The notes under the pieces: model-generated
What the model was told of the DNA's origin: nothing
Database searches by the model: none
The model's input: only the letters and a program-made list of their open reading frames with translations
From: Pseudeuparius sepicola
Lineage: Eukaryota > Arthropoda > Insecta > Coleoptera > Anthribidae
Length of the DNA stretch: 64,000 nt
Reading direction: 5' to 3'
Assembly (NCBI GenBank): GCA_963920635.1
Contig: OY987298.1
Location: forward strand, 52,989,949-53,053,948
In this document: positions 13,300-24,802 of the stretch, piece by piece
Position numbering within the stretch: position 1 is the first letter of the stretch
How the letters are laid out: every line of letters begins with the position of its first letter
Position numbers and translations under genes: made by a program

Positions 13300-16200
13300 G
13301 TCGAGGCTAGCACGAGGTTCCGCTAGTCAATTTATCTTCAAGACGATCAAGCAATTCGCGAAAATATTCTTAATTAATTACGTTTCTTGAACTGCATATT
13401 TATTTTTTGCAAGGAAAAATTGGAGGAAGGGGTTATTGCAAAGAAAAAGTGACAATTTTGCGCCAAAGCCGGAGATAAGGAAACGAATGTAAAGTGAAAA
13501 TCTCAGAAAAAAATCGACTTATAGGCAAGAAATGTTTTCGAAGAAATGGCGTCCCTAGAGACGATATCCAAAAAATCGGACCGCCAGGTTCCGGAACACG
13601 TCAAAAAATTGATATGAATATCGAAAAGCGCGCCGGCCGGAAATTAAAAAAAATCATAAAATTTAAAAATCTGCTTTCATTTGATATCAATATCAAGGGA
13701 GTTCAAAAGAAAAAGGTAATCCGCTATATTGGAGCGGCGGTCATAATTAAAAGCATACCTATAAGAAATACCATGTTTGAAAACATTATATCCAAAAATA
13801 TAGTATTATAATACAACGAATTCCAATACTATTCGATCGTACTGGTTTCAATTTTAAATTAAGTGATACGAATCTGCTCATAATGGAATAACCCTGAACT
13901 TGTTTATAATTTCCAGTGTTTTGATAAATCATCACAAAAATCGCAAATAAAACAGCTGAAACAGCCTACTGTGTCCAACGTCCATATAAAGATATTTTGT
14001 TTGAGAGAGAAGTTGCCTAATTAAATATAATCATTCGGTCATTCTCTTAGTCACTTTTATTTACTAAATAAGTGCGATCCCGACGCTTGGTGTATCTTAA
14101 GGATGGAAAATCGAGTTAACGGCGTTGTAAAAATAGTAAAGAATTTTGTTTAGATATAAAAATAGCAACATGCACTTCCATAATGCATATTGAAAAACTG
14201 AAACATGGAAACATTCTGGAGTGACACTGTACAGGGGTAATATTTGAATATTGCTCACCCCTTAACTTTTATATTTTTGGACAAAAAAAATCATAATATG
14301 AAAGTTATTAGGAAATTTTCATCTGATCTCAATGCACTATCAGAAAAACAATAATTGAAAGTCGCTGTTTTCAGATATAGACAAAATCGATGTTTTTAGA
14401 TGGAACACTATGTATATTATTAAATATTTGAAATCTAAAGAAAGGTAGTTAAGGCAAACATATTTGGGACGGTTTAGACAGGCACACAGGCGACGATAAT
14501 ATTTTTTAATACAAAAATGGTACGCCATTGGAAAAGTATTATTTTTTTTTGCTTTCACTAAATTTCCCAATCAATTCTAAGAAAAAACTAAGTACCGTAC
14601 CGCTTTTGAACATTTGCACACCAGCTCAGTTTTTAATTCTGAAAAACTTTCGTGCCGTCAAATGTACATCAAAGACACTTTATTGGTGCAAAAAAATAGT
14701 TTTGTTTTTAAATTAGAAACACTTTTTGTAGGTTTTACGATAAAATGTTATTAAGGAAATGGCGGTGGTAGAGCTAAAAAAATCATCCTGTACTCCTGCG
14801 AGATAAATAATGGCCTTCTCAACGGAAGTATATATAGAATTTTTTTTACTACTAACATTGAAATATTGCCATATTTTAGTTTATTTTAGTCATTTCTCGC
14901 TTTTTTCAAATACTTCTAAATATCCAGTAGCCTGGGAGTTCAGTTATCAAGCTGATAAAATGACACTAATTTTTAAATACGCGCCTCAGGATATAAAAAT
15001 GCTCGGTAAATAATGAAAGTTTTCAATAGCCTTTCAGTAAAAAAAATACAGTTTAAAACTATTATTTAAAACATGAACAAAGGGCGTTTTTTATGTGCCA
15101 ATGTTTAAAACAGTGTTTTAAACATTGGTTGTATACATTTGTTTTAGATAACCAACCCTGGATACAATTATTGGAATTCTAACTTTTTAAATTAGTAAGG
15201 TCTCCCCAATGCGTCCATTTCTTATACATGGTGATTTTTTATTCATAAATAAATTAATTTTAAGAGTGGGCGAGGAAAAATATACCCTGAACTAAATTTA
15301 TTCCGTGAATTATACTTTCCGCTTAAGGCGTTTCCAACACCGTTACACTTTTCTCATTCCTTCCTCGTTATGTTTTTTTGTCGTAGATAGGGATCCATAT
15401 TTGCAATAGAGTCGTCGCTGAGGAGTGATCCTCCCCTGTGGCACCTGTTTAGTCTAAAGTACTTGAATCTTTCAAATTTTTCCTTTTTGATCTTTCTAGC
15501 TTTCTGTAGTTTCTTTTCCTGTCTTTAGGTATATTACCGAGTATAGCCTGATGTGTAACCTACCGAGTCTTAGTATTATTACTGGGCGAGTTAGGCGTGA
15601 TGGGTTGTTAAGGTTAAGTCCCTAGATTTCTTGACTTGTTTGTCGCAACCGTTATCTTGCAGTCGTTAGGAGTGTCTGTGTAGCCCTAAGTCCGCGAAAG
15701 GAGCCTGGCGATAGCCCGTGGCTGCGGCCCGTGGGTTTCCGGCAAGCGGCGCGTTGGCGTGTTTTAGGCCTTGTCCTTCTCAAGTTTCTGTCGTTTTTCT
15801 ATCGTTTTTCACTCTCCGCCTCACATTGGGTACGCATTGTAAATACCTCGGTAAATACTTTGTAAATATGTTTGGGTTTCTTGGGATTTTTCGGGGTATT
15901 TGTTTCCCGTACTTTACAAAACACCCTCTCCGTATTTTGGTTTGGATATTTGAGGGTTATGTCGCATTCATTGACACTACTAGTCTACTAATAATTATAG
16001 ACTGGGGCAATGCGAATGGGGGTGGCTTAGAGTCAGACTAACCCTCTCAGAGATTGAATTCTATTGCGTGTAACCATAAGACTTCGGAACTGAATAAATA
16101 GCCTCGAAGCTTACTCTAAAAAACTATCTATAATATATTATATCTCTCTATGGCATAAGTCACTTCAAAAAGTAAGTTATTCTGCTCATGCAAGGAACTA

Positions 16201-16300
16201 TATTTGAGTCTGTTATTAATTTCTTTTATAAATTATCTACTAAGCATAATTTCAAAAAGGAGTAATTAATCTAATATTACTGACCTATTTTTTATTTGGC
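13300..16300. other. no recognised gene
   Basis: This includes the diverged repeat copy at about 14430..14600 and a moderately GC-rich block at about 15640..15800. An open frame of 105 codons at 13494..13811 is lysine and isoleucine rich and matches no family I know. I see nothing that supports a real gene. Confidence 0.45.
15098..15128. repeat. perfect short palindrome
   Basis: Arms of 14 bases (CCAATGTTTAAAAC and its exact complement) are separated by AGT. In an AT-rich region this could be chance or a small element relic. Confidence 0.6.
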
Positions 16301-16324
16301 AAAATTATAAGATTTCAATAATAG

Positions 16325-16855
16325 TTATTTATGTACCAAGGCACTGAAGTTCAACTTTTTATGACTTATGTGGAATTTAGTTGCCGAGGCCTCTGGCCGA
16401 GGCAAATAAACCACGAGTCATAAAAAGAACTTCAGTGCCGAGGTACATATTATATTTTTTTTTAAATCGAAAAAAAATTGTTTTATTAGGCAAGAAAATA
16501 ATAATAAGGGATCACCCGTCCATGAACCGACTACGCGCGGCGTTGCTTGACTTTGACGATCGCTCTACCTAGGTCAAGTATGATGAGACACGGCACCTTC
16601 TGACAGAAAAACCAAACTACTGCTTCTTGTGCAGCCTACACAACAAATCTATTGATATTCAAATTTACTAAAATATGTATACTGAAGGATTGCGCTTCTA
16701 TAGGAAACAATTTCGCAATGTGCACGAAAAGTTAAATGGGCCTTTATCGGCCGGGTTTTGAATATTTGGTCACTTTTGACGGGCGATTTCTCCGCGTCTG
16801 ACGTTTGATGTAATGACGATTTTGGGACAATTTACTGCCGTTTTCAAGAAAATAA
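16325..16855 (-). mobile_element. 5S-like repeat family, copy A
   Basis: This is a copy of a repeat also present at 44522..45100 and 45101..46790. In + coordinates it begins TAGTTATTTATGTACCAAGG. Next comes a fold-back made of GGCACTGAAGTTCAAC...TTTTATGAC and its complement around a core GCCGAGGCCTCTGGCCGAGGC (16381..16404), then the 5S-like segment (16508..16572). A 3' block follows with GGCCTTTATCGGCCGGG and GACGATTTTGGGACA, and the copy ends at TTCAAGAAA. No protein is encoded. The 5S-like promoter points left, so transcription, if any, would be on the minus strand. It may be a SINE3-like short retroelement or a non-autonomous element that captured a 5S piece. Confidence 0.7.
16508..16572 (-). 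ncRNA. 5S rRNA-derived segment (pol III internal promoter-like)
   Basis: On the minus strand the segment aligns by eye with about the middle two-thirds of eukaryotic 5S rRNA. GCGATCGTCAAAGTCAAGCAA matches the GTCCGATCACCGAAGTTAAGCAA region. CGCCGCGCGTAGTCGGTTCA matches CGTCGGGCGCGGTTAGTA. TGGACGGGTGATCC matches the C box TGGATGGGTGACC. The A-box-like and C-box-like parts of the type 1 pol III promoter are both present. The first about 30 bases and the 3' end of 5S rRNA are absent, so this is not a 5S gene. Confidence 0.6.
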
Positions 16856-17499
16856 ATTTAATAATTAATTTATAGATTTTCGCTTGTCCCGATCGACATG
16901 TTTCAGACAGCAAAACTTTTCTGTTTCATTGTAAAGTTTTTGTTTGGAGTAACGTATGTAACGAAAATTTTGAGATAGATATTGCCACCATCCGAAGAAA
17001 AGTGCGATGGATTGAAGATCATGGGCCGCTATTTCTTCTACAATGTTATTGAGAAATTATTTTAACAGTTATTATTCTTTTACATAGTTTAATTAAAGTT
17101 GAAAATTTGAATAAACAGTAGTATTTTTAGTTTTTCTCAAAGCTTTTCAAAAAATATAATTGATGACTACATCACGCCTACTTGCAAAATACTCGAAATA
17201 TTTTTTTCGCGCAAAGTAGACCTCGCATGGTCCCATTTAAGAACAGCACGTTTATTTTTTTTTTGTTTTTCTGTTATTTACTACAGCTCTGAGGTGCCAA
17301 TCCGGTACGCCCTGTACAATTCGAGTGTAATGCCCATATCGCCCTCCTCGTGAGATATATATGTGGTCAGCATATCCACTCTTGTTGTACAAACTACTAA
17401 ACTGTGACTGGCTGATTGATAATAACTGGAATTGCCTACTTATCCATTTTGTAGATTGTGAAGAAAACGGCACATTCAAGTTATTTTGTTTGTCGCCAG

Positions 17500-17683
17500 G
17501 TGACAAGTTCCGGCTGGTGCTGGCGACGACGCTGCGCGAGGACGGCTACCCGGACGGGGGCGAGTGGAACCCGCAGGGCCTGGAGGCGGAGGGCTCGCGC
17601 GCGGACAGCTTCGAGTACGTCATGTCGGGCAAGGTGTACCGCATCGAGGGCGACGAGGCCGCCGTAGAACCATCCAGCAGGCT
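17500..17683 (+). CDS. Rpb8: RPB8 (RPABC3) internal exon
   Basis: The exon encodes about 61 residues of the RNA polymerase subunit shared by polymerases I, II and III, an OB-fold protein of about 150 residues. The recognisable blocks are [37 protein letters not shown] and the closing SSRL, which sit in the middle of the family. The exon starts after a TTTGTCGCCAG acceptor and ends at a CT|GTGAGTA donor. The split codons (G|GT glycine at the start, CT|N leucine at the end) agree with the family reading frame. Base use is very GC-rich, unlike the AT-rich flanks, which is typical of some insect exons. The N-terminal part (about 50 residues) and the last about 40 residues were not found, so the introns would exceed about 17 kb upstream and 46 kb downstream if the gene is intact. 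An isolated genomic fragment is the alternative, but the intact splice sites argue against it. Confidence 0.9.
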
Positions 17684-17778
17684 GTGAGTACCCCATAACG
17701 ATATTATGGGATCAATAGAATATGGAAAAATAACATTAGATTTTAGAAAACTTGTGGATTTTACTGAGTGGATATGTA

Positions 17779-18659
17779 CAGTGTGTCCACGGATAGAGTT
17801 CACATAAGAGGTAAATGACAAAAAATTTTCGAGTTGAAATTTGAGCTTCTGGAAATAAGCCCTGCTTGGTTTGAAACTAATTTGTGACGTAATTTTACTT
17901 TCGAAAAATCACGTATGCCTTGGGAATTTTGAAAAAACTAATTTTCCACATCAGTAAAGTGCCCTTTCTGTGGGTTTTGCGACAAAATGTTATTAAGTTA
18001 ACTTGTTCGGAATGAAGAACTGAGTTGGTTTGCGAAATTTCGAAAGTCTAGGCCTACTTTGATTTATTGGCATTTTTTCCCACTTTTCTTTAGAAAAGTG
18101 CACTTTGTGTAGCTTTCACATTAAAATGTTATTAAGAAAACTTGTTCACAATGAAAATCTGGATAAGTGTGAAAAAATTCAAAAGCCTAGGTCTACTTTG
18201 ATTTTTGTGCATTTTAATTTTTTAGCAGAAAAAATAAAATAGGCCTAGACTTTCGAAATTTCGCAAACCTACTCAGTTTTTCATTCTGAACAAGTTTTCT
18301 TAATAACATTTTAATGTGAAAGCTACACAAAGTGCACTTTTCTAAAGAAAACTGGGGAAAATGACAAAAAATCAAAGTAGACCTAGACTTTCGAAATTTC
18401 GCAAACCTACTCAGTTCTTCATTCTGAACAAGTTAACTTAATAACATTTTGTCGTAAAACCTACAGAAAGGGCACTTTACTGATGTGGAAAATTAGTTTT
18501 TTCAAAATTCCCAAGGCATAGGTACGTGATTTTTCGAAACTAAAATTACGTCACAAATTAGTTTCAAACCAAGCAGGGCTTTTCCCCAGAAGCTCAAATT
18601 TCAACTCGAAATTTTTTTGTAATTTACACCTTATGTGAACTCTATCCGTGGACACACTG
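17779..18659. mobile_element. fold-back element, TA-flanked, CAGTGTGTCC ends
   Basis: This is an almost complete palindrome of 881 bp. The left arm starts CAGTGTGTCCACGGATAGAG, the right arm ends with the reverse complement, and the arms match nearly to the centre near 18220. It is flanked by TA on both sides (17777..17778 and 18660..18661), the target duplication of Tc1/mariner-type elements. It carries no gene. It sits about 95 bases downstream of the RPB8 exon, inside the presumed intron. Confidence 0.85.
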
Positions 18660-18780
18660 TATATTTAATTATGTCGAGTTTTTTTAAATTAGTGACCTTT
18701 TTATGGTTTGAAGTGGGTGATAGTAGTTGGAATAGGTCAAAGAAATTTTTTCTAGAAAAGCATTGTTTATAATTTATAAC

Positions 18781-18820
18781 AGTCAGTTTCGACCTACAAT
18801 GAGGTCGTCCTCAGGACTCT
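18781..18820 (-). ncRNA. hammerhead-like motif, possible Penelope pLTR relic
   Basis: On the minus strand the order is CTGAGGA, then a stem (CGACC with GGTCG around TCATTGTA), then AAAC. An outer AGTC/GACT pair closes the structure. This resembles the core of the hammerhead ribozymes known from Penelope-like elements (CTGATGA, stem II, GAAA). However, the fifth core base differs from the consensus and I cannot see a normal stem I and stem III with a cleavage triplet. I infer a degenerate or unrelated hairpin rather than a working ribozyme. Confidence 0.3.
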
Positions 18821-19261
18821 AAAAGAATAACATAAAAACATAAATTAAATCACAAATTACATGGTAAAAAAGGTGTATAAAATTGATCTTCCTGCTAATA
18901 AAACAACAGCCAGGTATTAACTTACATATAAAGTAGATCCTCTATGTGATGAAATAGAATTAAATAGCTGAACATATTAGATAGACATATGTAATCATAA
19001 TTATTAGTATACGATATAAAAGCATGCGTTGCCAAAAAACGTGGTAAACAACCAATGGCCGAGAACAAAATTGAATCGCCTCGTATATTAATAAAGTTGA
19101 TAAACCAAAAATGGCATGTTTTAGGTACTATGAATATATTGGGCATTTCTTAAAAGCGGGGCACACCAAACTTACTGTTTTTATTTTTTCAGTTTTTAAA
19201 TCTGCTCGTCATCGGGAATAAAACAATATAAAACTCTATACCACAACCTTCTCAAACTTAC

Positions 19262-21475
19262 AAGCCCTGTGCAAACATGTGGCAACGCAGCAGCGGCATG
19301 GTTCAACGGGTCTATGCAGTCTAGCGGGTCTAATAACGATCGGCCTTTTTGATGAACTATTCGGCACTTTGGCTTAGTTTCCCTTTTCTAATAAAATTTT
19401 CAAAACATTTTATAATTATAATAGGTTAAGTAAGTATGTTTGTTTAACAGACAATAATAAAATCAGTAACAAAATGTACATACACAGAAGTATAAGTATT
19501 TAAAATAAGTACGATTCCCGGTGTGGATAGGTACATTTTTGACAAATAATATGGCAAATTTGGGCAAAAGAGGGACCTACATTATTGTTGTAAGTTGAAT
19601 TTTTGTTAGAATTTTTCGCAAAATGCCCCGTCAGAGAAATGATGATTATCTTTCCTTATGGTTAAATTTTCGTAAAAATATAAACAAACGCACATAAAGG
19701 ACAGCAATCTCTTATGATTGAAATGGCAGTTCGGGTCAATTTCATAATACATACAGGGTGATTGTTGTATTTTCCAAATTTTAGGTATATTAGTAAATCT
19801 ATTTAACTTGAATTTTTGGATCTCTTAATAAAGGTAGGTAGACCATCAATATAAGTAATAACAGAATTTTTTTTATGTAACTTAAGGTATTTCACATTAA
19901 AATTCCAGAATGTTAGGTGGCATTTTATATACAGGGTGCCCCATATGTATGGAATAATGCTTATATCTTCTTAAAAAAATATATTTAAAAAATGGTTTGA
20001 ATAAAACTTACAGTGTGACCTATTCTGCATAATCCTAACAAGTCGATTTTGTTTTACCTCTCATAAAGTGGTTGCTATGGCAACGAACTTTTTTTTTAAA
20101 TGGGATCATCATTTTTAATCGATTTTTGGAATCAGCTACTTATTCTGCATACAACGGCATAAAAAAATCTATAGGTTACATAAGGAAAATTTTGAGAAAT
20201 AAATTAATTTTATTTTTTCCGATTTAATAGTGGACGTTATCAGTAAACTCCATGGAGGCAAAAAATAAGCTAACATTAAAATTGTTTGATGGTTTTGCTT
20301 CTTTTCTTTTTGCTTTTCTTATAAAAAAATTCTCATTGGTCGATAAATTTAATCAGTAGGTATTTTATGTCCTGCAAGTTAAAATGGTACATTTAACTGA
20401 ATTCGAAAGATTTACCATTCTCATTATGGCAGAACCATCAAACAATTTTAATGTATCATATTTTTTGCCTCCATCGAGTTTTCTGATAACGACCACTATT
20501 AAATCGGAAAAAATAAAAATAATTTATTTCTCAAAATTTTCCTTATGTAACCTAGATTTTTTTATGCTGTTGTATGCAGAATAAGTAGCTGATTCCAAAA
20601 ATCGATTAAAAATGATATGATCCCATTTGAAAAAAAAGTTCGTTGCCATAGCAACCACATTATGAGAGGTAAAACAAAACCGACTTGATAGGGTTATGCA
20701 GAAGAGGTCACACTGTAAGTTTTATTTAAACTATTTTTTCCTAAATATATTTTTTATGAAGATATAAGCATTATTCCATACATATGGGGCACCCTGTATT
20801 ACCGAAATCAATAATACATCAAAATATTGTTATGTCCAGAATTTGCGAAAATGTCAAATCTCTCCCAACGTTGTAGCATTTTAATGTTATATTATCCTGG
20901 TCAAAACAAATATTTTCTTGTTATTGTATCGATTGGATATTTATCACGCGATCCACAATAATTATTATGTAAAATTTGTAAATTCAATATTTCAAACACG
21001 ATAAAGGATAATGGTATAAAGTTTTAATCTTAAAACTTGAAAATATATAGGACGTTCCTATTAAAAAACGTATATTTAGAGTCTTTCACTTTTAAATTTT
21101 TTTTGCTTTCACTTTTAATTTTTTTTGCTTTTTTGCTTTTGAGGTACAAACAAAGGTAAAAAGCTGTTTTTTTTTCGTTTTAGACCAAAAGGAAATAAAT
21201 ATGGATATTACACATCATTGAATCTGCGCTATGTCTACATATACCTACAGGGTGTACCATTTATAATAAGTAATGATGATACAATTTATCCGATTCAATT
21301 TGTTCTCGTTCCAAAATTAAAGTTTGAAAGGGTGTGCCAGGATTTTTTTCAGACGGTTCCAATGTTTCTGTATACCTAATTTATTAGAATAAGGCCAATC
21401 GCTATTAGCCCCGCTAGACCACATAGACCAGTTAAATCTTCCTGCTGCAGCGTTGCCACATGTCTGTTCAGGCCT
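19262..21475. repeat. large inverted repeat enclosing a nested fold-back
   Basis: A block of about 85 bases at 19262..19345 (landmarks ACATGTGGCAACGC, GTCTA, GTCTAGCGGG, TAATAACGAT) recurs in reverse complement at 21391..21475 with moderate divergence. The interval of 2.2 kb contains the fold-back at 19932..20796 and a single CAGGGTG edge near 21251. It may be an older long-inverted-repeat element that later received insertions, or two opposite copies of one repeat. Confidence 0.6.
19932..20796. mobile_element. fold-back element, TA-flanked, CAGGGTGCCCC ends
   Basis: An 865-bp near-palindrome begins CAGGGTGCCCCATATGTATG and ends with the complement. TA dinucleotides lie directly outside both ends (19930..19931 and 20797..20798). 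The arms pair through blocks such as GATATAAGCATTATTCCATA, GTTGCTATGGCAACGAA and GATTTTTGGAATCAGCTACT. There is no coding sequence. The centre is near 20365. Confidence 0.88.
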
Positions 21476-21824
21476 TGAAATTTAAGTTACCAACAAAAGT
21501 TTTAAACCCCTGTAACTTTTATTTCTCGAGATACAAAAAAGAGTTTAATACAAAAGTTGTTGGCAACAACTGAAATTAAGAATATGAAATTTTCAATTCT
21601 CAAAAAGTATAAAAATGCAAGATTTCTTATAGTCTTGCCTTGGTTTTTCTGAAAAAACAAGAAATTAGCAAGGTTTTGGTGAACAATTGATTTTGAATGA
21701 AGCACTTAAAATACAAATGAGTGTTTCGAATTTTTACTTTTAGACTGCTTGATTTTAGCTGCTGACTAAATACAAAGTATGGAGGGCCCTTTATTTGGAG
21801 AAAGTTAGCTTGTTGCGACACTAC

Positions 21825-22500
21825 AGGGTGATTCAGTTTTATTTCTACAAATTTCAAGGATCGCTAGAACTACAAAAAAATAATGATATTTTTTCACATA
21901 CATTTTTCCCTTGGTGCCTTCGTTTTTAAGAACAGAACAGGGTGTCAAAATAAAAATTAAAAAATAAAGATATTATTTTTCAATATTTCCTAAACTACCT
22001 ACCAAAAATATTTCAACTAAATTTGGTGTGCCGGCAGGGATCTATAAAACATCTATGGATATTAAGTTCGTTAAGTCGCCAGTGGTGGAGATTCGGGTAA
22101 ACTTCAGGTACATATTAATTTATTGAAAAGGGATAAAAAGAAGTACAGCCCTGGACAAAATCAAAATGGGCTACTCCATGATACCATTTGATGCAGTTTT
22201 CAAATTTAAAACAAGAATTTCCTCTTGACAATTTTTGCTAGATGTCTTGGTTCCGTGGATAATCGGATTTTTTAAATTATTGCATTGGATTTATTGGTAA
22301 GTCTTAATGTAAAAAATGTTTTTCTTTTTCCAATAAACCCATCCACGCCTTTGCTTTTGAAAATACAAATTCTAAAACATTTTAAAAAAGAAAAAATAAA
22401 CGTTACGCTCTGTACCTTGGAAAGTAAAGGCTTGAATAGTTAGGTTTATTAGAAAAAGATACTTTGCTTAAACTGATAAGAAATATATTTTTGATATGTG
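21825..22500. repeat. repeat copy, uninterrupted relative of 36836..37225 plus 40944..41030
   Basis: The sequence from ACAGGGTGATTCAGTTTTATTTC through CAAGGATCGCTAGAA, TTCAATATTTCCTAA, TACAGCCCTG and CTCTGTACCTTG is a diverged copy of the sequence that flanks the 3.7-kb insertion at 37226..40937. No gene is seen in it. It is useful because it shows what that locus looked like before the insertion. Confidence 0.65.
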
Positions 22501-24725
22501 TCTTACTCATAAGTGATTTGTCACAAAGTGTCTTGTCAGAAAGACCCTGAAAGAATTCAACATGAAACCACAATAGATAGCAAAAGCTGCCGAGAGCATT
22601 TCTGTTAAAAAACTCCTATTTATTATTTGATTTTAATTAGAAATGGGAAGTGAAGTATGAATAGAGTAAAATTTTGGGGAAAACGGTTGCTGAATATAAA
22701 AACACTATATTTTAAAATTATTTGTTTAAATTTGTAAAAAGAAGTTGTTACATTAATTAACAACTTCATTGACAAGACATGTTTTGTACAAAGGCTTACT
22801 ATCTACCAACTTGATAACTACTACGTAGATCATAGAAGAAAAATGATAGAGCGGTGCTGGGGACCACCCTGTGTTGACTGATTTTAAATACCGTGAACAC
22901 AGCTGGTGGTATCTCAGTACCTTTCCATCTCAACGTCCAAAGCAGAACCCGAAGATTCTAGGAAGAAGAAAGATTCAAGAACAGACGAGCGATGCAGTTG
23001 TTCAGTACACCATTATCGTCAACGTCGTGATGGTACAAGTCTACGATTTTTGGCGTGCTCAACCAAGAGGCGCCTGCTGAGACAAAACGGTTGATTAAAG
23101 AAAATGAGAATACTTGTCATGGATAGGATACCGTATGTCTTTATGCAGAGTTTTTGTAGACAAGCTTTAACAATTTTTATTGTAGAAAAGTCATCAAAGT
23201 ATGAAAATAATATAAGAGTATTTTTTAAACACTTATCTTGGAAACTAAAGGTTTATACACCCATGTTTAGAAACTTTTTGTTCTGAAATGACTTTTTCTT
23301 TAAATTGTCAAAGTGTGTCTACCAAAACCTGGGACCCACACACACTGTAAAGCTAGGTAGTTCACTTAGCCATAATCTTTTTTTTACTACTAACCTGAGA
23401 AATCACCATTATTTACCTCATTCCTCTAGTGAGAAGTAATATTTCTCTCCCTAGGTAAATAATGAAAAATTTTCTACATGACATTTAAAAATTAGTTTCA
23501 TTTTATCAGCTTGACAACTAAACTAAAATCTAATGAAATATGTAAAATATGGCAATATTTCAATGTTGGTAGTAAAATGGCTCACTTCTCAACCTAAGTG
23601 TATAATATACTATTATTTGCGTTTTAAGAATCTAGTGATAAAATAACTATAAAACAAAATATATGTTCTAAATTTGACACCTCGAATAAATTATCGTTGC
23701 AGAAAAATAATCCAAAATGTAAGACAAGTGTTTCCTATACAGCGACTTTCAAAAGGTTGGCACCAGTGTGACATTTATAAAATTTCTGCCATAAAATTTG
23801 AACGTACCAGTAATTTTGGTTTGAAAATAATTAAAAATCCCAAACTATATAGAAACCAAAAGAGACATCAGACTGAATGAACAATTTGGCGGCCATTTTG
23901 ATCCTTAAATGGAGCGGAAAATTTAAATTATTTTTTCGGCGACCGGTCAGAAAATTAACTATTTCTGTAAAAAAAATTATCCGAAAATATTATTTTACAG
24001 AAATAGGCCAGAAAATGACATGATTTAAAAAAATCTTTTATTCACAATCATATTGTAATCTATTACTGTAGATTTACTTAACATTTCTCAAAAACCTGCA
24101 AAAGGTCATCATTTATAATTGGAAAAGAGGGTTTTGAAATTTTCTCCGCAAAAGTTGTTTTCTTTTATATTGATTTAATGGACATTAAATTAAATAGTTA
24201 TTTCTATTTATACCCTTTGTTTTGACTTTTTAATGCGTTTAGTTTAAGAAATTTTAATTGTTAATAATAAACAAACCGACAAGATTACTGCGGAGTTGGT
24301 TTCTTTATTATCCAACTTTTGGGGATACCTACCGCTTTTTTTCAATAGAAAAGTATTGCAGCAAACAATAATTATTTTCTCATTAACATTTTTCCAACGG
24401 AATTTAATAGTTTCTCCTCGGTATGAACTTTTTGAAAAACGCTGAATATCATAGAAAATAACATTTTCCTGTTCCCTCAGCCCAATGTACACTTTACATA
24501 CTCGCCAACACGCCCAAATGCGTAAATAAAATGTTCGTTGCTAGGTGCGAAAGTGGTTACTAGGAACACTTACGCTGCAAGGACCTTAAAACCATTAATA
24601 AAATATATGCAACAAGGCAGAACTCGAGTCCATTTTAGTATTATTCACAACCATCGTTTTATAAACTGATTTGATCCGAAAAAGTACAATTTTTATGCAA
24701 AAAAAAATTAATAATAGACTAAAAT
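22500..24725. other. no recognised gene
   Basis: AT-rich. A less AT-rich block at about 22880..23095 has two overlapping short open frames, but neither has a known domain or good splice context. Nothing else is recognised. Confidence 0.45.
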
Positions 24726-24728
24726 GAA

Positions 24729-24802
24729 AAGGTTACTTAGCGCAGTGTTAAAGCACCCGACTAGTAAATTGTAGGTCCGGGTTCGAGTCCCACTCAATGC
24801 AC
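24729..24802 (+). tRNA. tRNA-Thr-like relic or SINE head
   Basis: A tRNA-like order is present: TTAGCGCAGTGTTAAAGC resembles an A box and D arm, CTAGTAA an anticodon loop reading AGT (threonine), and GGTTCGAGTCC a B box and T loop. The acceptor ends do not pair and the T stem is only partly paired. It is therefore more likely a tRNA pseudogene or the head of a tRNA-derived SINE than a working gene. No clear SINE tail is seen. Confidence 0.5.

Noticed and set aside
13494..13811. 105-codon lysine-rich frame
   Set aside because: No domain, no splice or promoter context, and composition typical of AT-rich chance frames.
16508..16572. Functional 5S rRNA gene
   Set aside because: The 5' third and 3' end of 5S rRNA are missing and the conserved stem pairs are broken.
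22871..23094. Possible exon with two overlapping frames
   Set aside because: No recognised family, low-complexity basic composition and no clear paired splice sites.
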